A program made the position numbers and the translations under genes. Under the pieces are notes generated by a model. It was not told the DNA's origin. It made no database searches and saw only the letters and a list, made by a program, of their open reading frames with translations. This document shows, piece by piece, positions 7,082 through 12,617 of a stretch of DNA of 13,662 bases (position 1 is its first letter; each line of letters begins with the position of its first letter). Source of the stretch: an uncultured Eubacteriales bacterium (lineage in GTDB: Bacteria; Bacillota; Clostridia; Oscillospirales; Oscillospiraceae); contig CABSAB010000008.1 in assembly GCA_902475515.1 (NCBI GenBank), positions 1 to 13,662 of the forward strand, written 5' to 3'.

Positions 7082-7569
7082 ACAAAAATCAGCCTTTCCT
7101 TCTGCTCCTCCTGCTGCTCGAACACAACATTTTGCTGCTTATACTTTTTTAAAATGAAATGCGTAGCAGTGCTGGTAACACCCTCGATGGTGGAGAGCTT
7201 CTGGGATACGAACAGAGCCACCTCCCGCAGAGTCCTTCCGGTGAGGATCACTGTCAGGTCATAGCCGCCAGACATCAGGTAGCAGCTTTCCACCTCTTCG
7301 TATTGATAGATGCGCTCGGCGATCCGGTCAAAGCCCTTATCCCGCTGAGGGGTCACTTTTACCTCAATCAAGGCCTCCACGGCCTCTACGGCTGTCTTCT
7401 CCCAGTTCACCACGGCCTTATATCCAAGCAGCACACCCTCATCTGCCAGGGCCTCCATGCGCAGGGAGATATCCTCCTCGGTGGTATTGCACATGGCCGC
7501 CAGTTGGGTCGTTGTAAGCGTACAATCCTTTTCCAGAAGCTTTAGCAGCTTATTGGAACGCTGATCCAT
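7078..7569 (-). CDS. Lrp/AsnC family transcriptional regulator
   Basis: The protein has 163 residues from the ATG at 7569. An N-terminal winged helix-turn-helix (LLKLLEKDCTLTTTQLAAMC, about residues 5-50) is followed by a RAM ligand-binding domain (VEALIEVKVTP to THFILKKY, about residues 60-140), the Lrp/AsnC layout. A charged Gln/Glu-rich tail (about 20 residues) follows the RAM domain. A TTG start at 7584 is in frame, but the GGAGGT ribosome site lies between it and the ATG, so 7569 is chosen. It is co-transcribed with the aminotransferase, with which it overlaps by four bases. It is therefore a likely amino-acid-responsive regulator of its own operon, like AlaR in Bacillus. The ATPase operon diverges from it. 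Confidence 0.92.
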   Translation of the reverse strand: MDQRSNKLLKLLEKDCTLTTTQLAAMCNTTEEDISLRMEALADEGVLLGYKAVVNWEKTAVEAVEALIEVKVTPQRDKGFDRIAERIYQYEEVESCYLMSGGYDLTVILTGRTLREVALFVSQKLSTIEGVTSTATHFILKKYKQQNVVFEQQEEQKERLIFV

Positions 7570-7601
7570 AATTCTTACCTCCAATATGATATATCCCTGT
7601 T

Positions 7602-7630
7602 ATTATACAGGACGCGGTTCCGTTTGGGAA
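7602..7630 (-). promoter_or_regulatory. Sigma-A-type promoter of the lrp-aminotransferase operon
   Basis: On the minus strand TTCCCA (7630-7625, 4 of 6) is separated by 17 bases from a perfect TATAAT (7607-7602). Transcription would start near 7595, giving a leader of about 26 bases with GGAGGT. The -10 lies inside a short dyad, CCTGT-N6-ACAGG (7596-7611), which could be an operator for the regulator itself. Confidence 0.6.
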
Positions 7631-7702
7631 GTGATTTTTCTTCTTCAAATTCGCGGAATTCTGCAGAGTCTCCTTCTTATTTTCCCCCGGAAAAAGCGTG
7701 TT

Positions 7703-7732
7703 TTGAATCGATCTGTGCATTTTTTGTAAATT
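7703..7732 (+). promoter_or_regulatory. Possible promoter of the V-type ATPase operon
   Basis: TTGAAT (7703-7708, 4 of 6) and TAAATT (7727-7732, 4 of 6) are separated by 18 bases. Transcription would begin near 7739, giving a leader of about 80 bases to the first good ribosome site. This is the best candidate seen but it is weak. A stronger or non-sigma-A promoter could have been missed. Confidence 0.35.
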
Positions 7733-7740
7733 ATGAGCAA

Positions 7741-7788
7741 TGTGCACAATGGCAGTCTCTGCACAAATACTACAAATATCTTTTGTGC
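7741..7788. repeat. Cluster of GCACAA/TTGTGC motifs ahead of the ATPase operon
   Basis: GCACAA occurs at 7744-7749 and 7761-7766, 17 bases apart, and in inverted orientation as TTGTGC at 7783-7788. The first copy lies in the palindrome TGTGCACA (7741-7748). The second and third form a 7-base inverted repeat (GCACAAA 7761-7767, TTTGTGC 7782-7788). A related TGTGCA is at 7714-7719. The arrangement could be a protein operator or a weak leader hairpin. Confidence 0.45.
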
Positions 7789-7806
7789 TACTTGCTTTTT
7801 CAAATT

Positions 7807-7889
7807 GGAGGATTATAATGAGTTTGTCAAAATGGAATTTTTTCAATTCCCTATGTGATTTTCCCGGAGCAAAGGAGGGATTTCCTTTG
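7807..7889 (+). promoter_or_regulatory. Two in-frame ribosome sites at the head of the ATPase operon
   Basis: GGAGG at 7807-7811 precedes ATG at 7818, and GGAGG at 7874-7878 precedes TTG at 7887. Both are well spaced and in the same frame with no stop between them. A 6-bp hairpin (GGAATT 7834-7839, AATTCC 7845-7850) lies between. The second start gives the expected subunit size; the first would give an extended form. Confidence 0.6.
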
Positions 7890-8213
7890 GATCAAAACGA
7901 TCTGATCCAGCGGATCATTGCCACGGAGCATCAAGCCCAGGCCATTACAGAAGGCGCCCGGGCGGAACATGCGAATATGGACGCCAACATCGAAGCAGAG
8001 CTCGCCGCCCTTCGTACACGCTATCAGGAGGAGGAAGCCGCTTATCTTGGTGCCCTTCGCCAAAAAGCCGAGACCGAAAGCGCTGCGCGTATTTCTGCTC
8101 TGGAACAGCGTCTTCAGAAAAAGCTTGCCAAGATCGAAAGCATCTACAGCACACAGAAGGACAACTGGGTCGAGGCAATTTTTGACCGGATCGTTGGAAA
8201 GGACGGCGGTTAA
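7887..8213 (+). CDS. V/A-type ATPase peripheral-stalk subunit G/H
   Basis: The protein has 108 residues from the TTG at 7887. It is nearly all helical and charged (Ala/Glu/Lys/Gln-rich, about residues 10-95), the long coiled coil expected for the stalk subunit that pairs with E to hold the catalytic head to the membrane sector. The opening DQNDLIQRIIATEHQAQAI is typical of bacterial G/H subunits. The TTG has AAAGGAGGG with an 8-base spacer and gives the normal family length. An in-frame ATG at 7818, also with GGAGG (6-base spacer), would add 23 residues that do not look like the family. The stop codon abuts the ATG of the C subunit gene. The gene is first in the operon. Identification rests on composition, length and position, because stalk sequences are poorly conserved. 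Confidence 0.8.
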   Translation: MDQNDLIQRIIATEHQAQAITEGARAEHANMDANIEAELAALRTRYQEEEAAYLGALRQKAETESAARISALEQRLQKKLAKIESIYSTQKDNWVEAIFDRIVGKDGG

Positions 8214-9245
8214 ATGGCTTCTTATTATGCCGTTTCTGCCAAGGTACACGCTCTTTACGGACGCCGCATGACCCAGGAAGATTACCGCCAGTTGCTGTCC
8301 AAGCAGACGGTGTCCGAGGCTGCCGCATTTTTAAAAAACCATCCGGGCTACGCCGAGAGCCTTTCCGGCCTGGGGACGAATGTCATTCACCGGGAGGACC
8401 TGGAAAGTGCTCTTCGCAGCGTTTATGTGGATGAATACCGCAGGATTTTCAGCTTTATGGAGCTTGGGGACAAGGAGCTTTTGTGGTTCCCCATCTACCG
8501 GGCGGAACAGAGCGCCATTTTAACCACTATGCACCATCTGACCTCCACGCATATTCTGGACCCTGTCACCACCTGGGCTCCGGTGCTTCAAAAACAGAGC
8601 CGGCTGGATCTGACTGCGCTGCAAAATGCCGCATCCTTTTCGGACATCGCGCATGCTGCCAGAGACACTATTTACGGTTCCGCACTGAACCGCATCTCTT
8701 CCGGCGACAATCCGGTCCCTACTCAGGCATTTGTGGATAATATGATGCAGGTGGCCTATTACGCACGGCTTTACCGCATCCTCGCCAAAAACTATAAAGG
8801 CGAAACCCGCCGTATCGTCAAGCAGTCTCTGGACGACGAGACAGACCTGCTCAACCTGGTCCAATTCCTTCGTCTGAAAAAGCACTTTCCCCCGGAGGAT
8901 ATTCAGCGCTACAGCTTTCCTCTGCCCTGTTCGGCAAAGCTTACAAAATCGCATGTGCAGGCACTGCTTGCCACAGCGGATTATGATGCGGCATTTCAAA
9001 CGGTTCTGGACGGGCCCTTTGGGCCGCTGTTTTCCACCATGGACCCCTCGGGGCTGGAGGCCTATCTCTACACCCTCCAATACCGTTTCTCCCGGCGGCA
9101 GCTGCGTTCCGCCAAGCCCTCGGTCTATACGCCCATTGCGTATCTGACCTTGAAAGAGATCGAGCTTCGCAATATTATCAGTATCATCGAGTGCATCCGA
9201 TATGAGGTAGATCCCCATTCCTTTGTCACGCTGATCGGTATATAA
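8214..9245 (+). CDS. V/A-type ATPase subunit C (AC39/d-type)
   Basis: The protein has 343 residues, normal for the family. Subunit C is the funnel-shaped socket on top of the K ring that links the ring to the central stalk (D and F). It starts MASYYAVSAKVHALYGRRMT, and the C-terminal block YTPIAYLTLKEIELRNIISI is a strong family signature, followed by IECIRYEVD. It is soluble, mostly helical, with three similar helical sub-domains expected. The ATG immediately follows the stop of the G/H gene, with a purine-rich GGAAAGGACGG upstream inside that gene, so translation is likely coupled. The I subunit gene follows after 11 bases. Confidence 0.92.
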   Translation: MASYYAVSAKVHALYGRRMTQEDYRQLLSKQTVSEAAAFLKNHPGYAESLSGLGTNVIHREDLESALRSVYVDEYRRIFSFMELGDKELLWFPIYRAEQSAILTTMHHLTSTHILDPVTTWAPVLQKQSRLDLTALQNAASFSDIAHAARDTIYGSALNRISSGDNPVPTQAFVDNMMQVAYYARLYRILAKNYKGETRRIVKQSLDDETDLLNLVQFLRLKKHFPPEDIQRYSFPLPCSAKLTKSHVQALLATADYDAAFQTVLDGPFGPLFSTMDPSGLEAYLYTLQYRFSRRQLRSAKPSVYTPIAYLTLKEIELRNIISIIECIRYEVDPHSFVTLIGI

Positions 9246-9256
9246 GAGGTGATTCT

Positions 9257-11170
9257 ATGTCAGTCGTTCCCATGAAACTGCTCACGGTCACAGGTCCGGT
9301 GGATCACATTGACAATGTGATTTGCACCTGTCTGGTCAATGAACAGTTCCACCCCGTAGAGGCCACCCATGTGGGCGGTGGCAGTCAAACGCTCCCCTAT
9401 ACCTGGAGCAACCAATGGAAAGCGCTGCTATCCACTGCGGAAACATTGATGGACACCATGGCTGTTCCCAAGGAATTCCTGGATTTTCGCCAGGAGCCCC
9501 TCTCTATGGAACAGGCCAAGGACTATCTTTCGCAGCTCTCGGCTCATCTGGAGGAGGTATCCGCCCAGCGTGCGGAATTGAGCCGCCGCATAGAGGATAA
9601 TGCCCGGGATGTGGAAGACCTCAAAAAATTCCTTCAGCTCCCCAGCGATCTGGAGGAGATCTATCATCTGAACTATGTCCGCTTTCGCTTTGGACGGATG
9701 CCCAGAGAGGCCTACAACGCCCTATCCGTGAAGCTCGCGCAAATGGATGAGATTCTCCTGTACCCCACCCAAGTGGAGCAGGACTATGCGTATCTGGTCT
9801 ATATCACACCAAAGAACCGTGCCAGAAAAGCAGACAATCTCATGAATTCTCTGGGCTTTGAACGCATGCGCCTCACTGCCCACACCCTTGGCACACCCGA
9901 GGAGACCGCCCATATGCTGGAGGAAGACACCCAGGCCTGCCGTCAAAGCCTTACAGCATTGGAGGCAGACTATTCTGCATGGCTTTCGTCGGAACAGCAA
10001 AAACTTCAGCTTACCTACAGCTACATCCGTTTTATGTATGAAGCCGGTGAGATCAAAAAATATGCCGCCCGAACCTTGGACGGAAGTTTTACCCTCTGTG
10101 GCTGGGTCCCCGCTGCGGAGGTCAACCGTATCACACAGCGGCTTTCCGCCTTCCCGGATATCATGTCCAGCGCAGATGATCCGGCACAGGTGAAGGGAGA
10201 TTCTCCCCCGGTCCTGCTAAAAAACAACTTCTGGGCACGGCTATTCCAGCCCTTTACGGAGATGTATGGTCTTCCCACCTATCACGAGTTCGATCCCACC
10301 TTCCTGATGGCTGTGACCTACTCGATCCTCTTTGGCATTATGTACGGCGATGTGGGACAAGGGCTGGTGCTGATCGCCTTGGGCGTGTTCCTGTATAAAG
10401 CCAAGGGTATGTGGCTGGGCGGCATTCTGGGCAGTGTCGGCGTCTTTTCGGTGATTTTCGGATTTATATTCGGCAGTTTCTTTGGATATGAGGAACTGAT
10501 ACCGGGGTTCCATGTGCTGGAATCCGGCTCCAATGCCACCAGGATTTTGATCGTCTCCGCAGCCATCGGCGCCGTGGTGATCGTCATGATGATGGTCATC
10601 AACATTATCAACGGTATTCGTCAGAAAAATCTGAAGAAGATATTCTTTACGAACAATTCCCTGGCCGGGCTTGTATTCTATTTGGCCGTGGTCATTGGTG
10701 CCGTGGTGATGCTCACCACCGGAACCAAGGTATTCTCCGCTGTGTATATCATCTGCCTGATCGTGATCCCAGTTTTGATCATGTTCTGCCAGGAACCCCT
10801 CGGAAAGCTGGTGAACCGGCAGAAGGACTGGAAGCCAGAATCCATCGGCGGCTTTATCGCCGAGAACTTTTTTGAGATGTTCGAGGTGATCCTCTCCTTT
10901 GTGACCAACACTGTATCCTTCCTGCGGGTGGGCGCCTACGCCATCTGCCACGCAGGTATGATGTTGGTGGTCTACACCCTGGCAGGTGACCCGGCAAATC
11001 CGCTGGTCCTGGTGCTTGGCAATATCATTGTCATGGGTATTGAGGGCCTGATGGTCTGCATTCAGGTGCTTCGTCTGGAATTCTATGAGATGTTCGGCCG
11101 GTTCTACGAGTCCGGCGGGAAAAAGTTCCGCCCGGCTGTGATCGACTGCTCACAAACTACAGAACAATAA
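9257..11170 (+). CDS. V/A-type ATPase subunit I (a-subunit, membrane ion channel half)
   Basis: The protein has 637 residues. The N-terminal half (about 1-330) is soluble and contains predicted coiled-coil helices that form the arm contacting the peripheral stalks. The C-terminal half (about 350-610) contains some seven to eight membrane segments that form the ion half-channels against the K ring. FDPTFLMAVTYSILFGIMYGD begins the membrane part with the usual motif. The essential arginine is Arg557 in SFLRVGAYAICHAGMM, and a second conserved arginine is Arg606 in VLRLEFYEMFGRFYE. The start has a strong ribosome site (AGAGGTGAT, 3 bases before the ATG in the extended pairing). It lies between C and K as in other bacterial V-ATPase operons. 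Confidence 0.95.
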   Translation: MSVVPMKLLTVTGPVDHIDNVICTCLVNEQFHPVEATHVGGGSQTLPYTWSNQWKALLSTAETLMDTMAVPKEFLDFRQEPLSMEQAKDYLSQLSAHLEEVSAQRAELSRRIEDNARDVEDLKKFLQLPSDLEEIYHLNYVRFRFGRMPREAYNALSVKLAQMDEILLYPTQVEQDYAYLVYITPKNRARKADNLMNSLGFERMRLTAHTLGTPEETAHMLEEDTQACRQSLTALEADYSAWLSSEQQKLQLTYSYIRFMYEAGEIKKYAARTLDGSFTLCGWVPAAEVNRITQRLSAFPDIMSSADDPAQVKGDSPPVLLKNNFWARLFQPFTEMYGLPTYHEFDPTFLMAVTYSILFGIMYGDVGQGLVLIALGVFLYKAKGMWLGGILGSVGVFSVIFGFIFGSFFGYEELIPGFHVLESGSNATRILIVSAAIGAVVIVMMMVINIINGIRQKNLKKIFFTNNSLAGLVFYLAVVIGAVVMLTTGTKVFSAVYIICLIVIPVLIMFCQEPLGKLVNRQKDWKPESIGGFIAENFFEMFEVILSFVTNTVSFLRVGAYAICHAGMMLVVYTLAGDPANPLVLVLGNIIVMGIEGLMVCIQVLRLEFYEMFGRFYESGGKKFRPAVIDCSQTTEQ

Positions 11171-11184
11171 CGGAGGTATTCATT

Positions 11185-11610
11185 ATGACTTTCATGATCA
11201 TGCTCTTTATGGCAGCGGCGATCGTTCTGCCCCTTTGCTTCATTGCCCGCCGGCACAGCGCCGGAAAAAATGTCCGTTCTTCCATCATTGCCCATTGCTT
11301 CAGCTTTTTCGGGCTGGTGGCTCTGGCGACAGTCTTCGGCTTTGCGGTGTCCGGTACTTCCTATGCCGCTGATCAGGCTGTGGCTGCGGCTTCCACGGTG
11401 GGCGACGGTCTCAAGTATGTGGGCGCGGCGCTGGCTGTCGGTCTCTCCGGCGTGGGCGGCGGCATCGCCGTTTCCTCTGCTGCGGCAGCAGCTCTGGGTG
11501 CCATGAGCGAGAACGACAGCATTTTCGGCAAGGCATTGATCTTCGTAGGCCTGGCAGAGGGCGTTGCCCTGTACGGCCTGCTGGTAGCCTTGCTGATGCT
11601 GTTTATGTAA
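11185..11610 (+). CDS. V/A-type ATPase subunit K (proteolipid ring)
   Basis: The protein has 141 residues. The C-terminal 70 residues form the helical hairpin that builds the rotating ring: LAVGLSGVGGGIAVSSAAAAALG, then the loop MSENDS, then FVGLAEGVALYGLLVALL with the ion-binding Glu125. About 65 residues at the N-terminus are extra relative to a minimal single-hairpin subunit. They contain two hydrophobic stretches (about 2-20 and 38-56) separated by a basic loop (ARRHSAGKNVR), ending at SYAAD. The Enterococcus NtpK sodium-ligand glutamine (GIAQGK) aligns with Val96 (GIAVSS), which suggests protons rather than sodium. GGAGGT lies 8 bases before the ATG. Confidence 0.93.
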   Translation: MTFMIMLFMAAAIVLPLCFIARRHSAGKNVRSSIIAHCFSFFGLVALATVFGFAVSGTSYAADQAVAAASTVGDGLKYVGAALAVGLSGVGGGIAVSSAAAAALGAMSENDSIFGKALIFVGLAEGVALYGLLVALLMLFM

Positions 11611-11611
11611 G

Positions 11612-11920
11612 ATGCGGTACTTTCTGATCTCCGATAACTCCGACACACTCACAGGCCTCCGGCTTGCAGGGGTAGAGGGCGTTCGGGCTCAGACCCGGGA
11701 GGAGACCCTTGCTGCCATACAGCAGGCAGAACAGGACTCTACCATCGGTATTCTACTCATCAATGAAAAGCTGGCCGCTCTCTGCCCGGAGCAGGTAAGC
11801 GCGCTGAAACTGACCGCTGTCCGGCCTCTCCTGGTGGAGATTCCGGACCGGCACCACACGGGCAGAGCCCCCGATTCCATCACACGGTATATTCGTGAAG
11901 CAATCGGCATCAAGGTGTAA
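11612..11920 (+). CDS. V/A-type ATPase subunit F (central stalk)
   Basis: The protein has 102 residues, the usual length. Subunit F binds D in the rotating central stalk and can modulate ATP hydrolysis. The N-terminus MRYFLISDNSDTLTGLRLAG and the following GILLINEKLA match the small alpha/beta fold of the family, with C-terminal SITRYIREAIGIKV. The ATG lies one base after the K stop, and there is no clear ribosome site of its own, so translation probably depends on ribosomes finishing K. In E. hirae the order here is K-E-C-F (G); in this window F comes before E. Confidence 0.92.
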   Translation: MRYFLISDNSDTLTGLRLAGVEGVRAQTREETLAAIQQAEQDSTIGILLINEKLAALCPEQVSALKLTAVRPLLVEIPDRHHTGRAPDSITRYIREAIGIKV

Positions 11921-11995
11921 CGAAAGCATCCGCACCATATTGTGCTGCCGCAGGGCTTCTCCATAGATGCTTTGTGCACAGAAAGAAGGTTTTTT
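11921..11995 (+). other. 75-base F-E spacer with an inverted repeat and inner hairpins
   Basis: The other ATPase junctions in this window are 0 to 16 bases; this one is 75. AAAGCATC (11923-11930) and GATGCTTT (11966-11973) can pair in a perfect 8-bp stem. The enclosed bases hold a small GCAC/GTGC hairpin (11932-11945) and a CTGCCGCAG repeat. The stem ends 8 bases before the E-subunit ribosome site (AGAAGG). It may set E translation or protect the mRNA. The folding was done by eye only. Confidence 0.5.
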
Positions 11996-12601
11996 ATGCC
12001 GGATTTGAACGAAAAACTGGATCTTTTCCAGCAAATCATTCTGGATGATGCCGCCCGGGAACGGCAGCAGCTGCTCGACCAAGTGGAGCAGGCCCGTTCC
12101 GAGCGTCTCTCTGCTGCGGAGGCAGAGTTGAAAAAGGAGACGGAGGCACGGGTCCAGGCAGAAGCCAGTGCCATATCCGGAGAAATGGGACAGAGGATCT
12201 CTAAACAGCTGCTTCTGGATAAGCGTATCATCGCCACCCGCCGGGAAGAGATGTCTCACGAGGTTTTTTCTGCGGTGCGGGAACGGCTTTTGTCCTTCAC
12301 CCAAACGGAAGACTATCTCCCCCACCTGAAATTCTTATACAAAAAGGCTTTTGAGGCCTTAGGGAATCCCTATGACGGCGTCATCTACCTTCGTCCGGAG
12401 GATATGCAATACGCCAAGGAATTGTCCAGTGTGCTTCCGGGCCGTCATGTGACCTTTCAGGCCGGAAGCTTTACTTTGGGCGGGCTGATCGTAGACTGCC
12501 ACTCTAAGCTGCTCCGGGCCGATCAGAGCTATGACACCGCTCTTGGTGATCTGGACGGGCACTTTGCCGAGCTCTTTGGTCTGAGCCTGGCTGATGACTG
12601 A
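11996..12601 (+). CDS. V/A-type ATPase subunit E (peripheral stalk)
   Basis: The protein has 201 residues from the ATG at 11996. A long charged N-terminal helix (about residues 5-85, rich in Glu, Gln, Arg and Ala) precedes a globular C-terminal domain that contacts the top of the A/B head. The block FTLGGLIVDCHSKLLRADQS (about 158-177) corresponds to the conserved GG(F/L)IV...I(D)xT motif of subunit E. An in-frame GTG at 11942 would add 18 residues. The ATG is chosen because AGAAGG precedes it at good spacing and MPDLNEKLDLFQQIILDDA starts like the family. It pairs with the G/H subunit encoded at the start of the operon. The TGA is 16 bases before the A-subunit ATG. Confidence 0.92.
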   Translation: MPDLNEKLDLFQQIILDDAARERQQLLDQVEQARSERLSAAEAELKKETEARVQAEASAISGEMGQRISKQLLLDKRIIATRREEMSHEVFSAVRERLLSFTQTEDYLPHLKFLYKKAFEALGNPYDGVIYLRPEDMQYAKELSSVLPGRHVTFQAGSFTLGGLIVDCHSKLLRADQSYDTALGDLDGHFAELFGLSLADD

Positions 12602-12617
12602 AAACGAGGAGGTAGCC

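Larger units (their letters stand above)
7585..7817. other. Divergent intergenic region with regulatory sequence, no gene
   Basis: About 230 bases between the divergent lrp and ATPase operons. They hold the lrp promoter (7602-7630), a possible ATPase promoter (7703-7732) and a cluster of GCACAA/TTGTGC motifs (7744-7788). The sequence is visibly more AT-rich than the flanking genes. No convincing small gene or RNA family was recognised. A reading frame from the ATG at 7740 runs into the first ATPase gene but has no ribosome site. Confidence 0.7.

Noticed and set aside
6047..7264. A 405-codon open frame on the plus strand opposite the aminotransferase and Lrp genes
   Set aside because: Its translation is His/Gln/Arg-rich with no recognisable domain, and it is the mirror of two clearly real genes. 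Long antisense frames are common in GC-rich coding sequence.
7680..7694. Small hairpin TTTTCC-CCC-GGAAAA in the intergenic region
   Set aside because: It is only 6 bp with no T-run and no nearby gene end on either strand, so it is not a convincing terminator or operator.
7740..7817. An upstream ATG at 7740 extending the first ATPase gene (hydrophobic segment ILQISFVLLAF)
   Set aside because: It has no ribosome site, lies about where transcription would start, and overlaps the motif cluster. The hydrophobic stretch comes from AT-rich intergenic sequence.
10241..10951. A 236-codon open frame on the minus strand inside the I-subunit gene
   Set aside because: The His/Asp-rich composition is what results from reading the hydrophobic membrane-helix codons backwards. 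It has no family match that I recognise, and the opposite strand is a confident ATPase gene.
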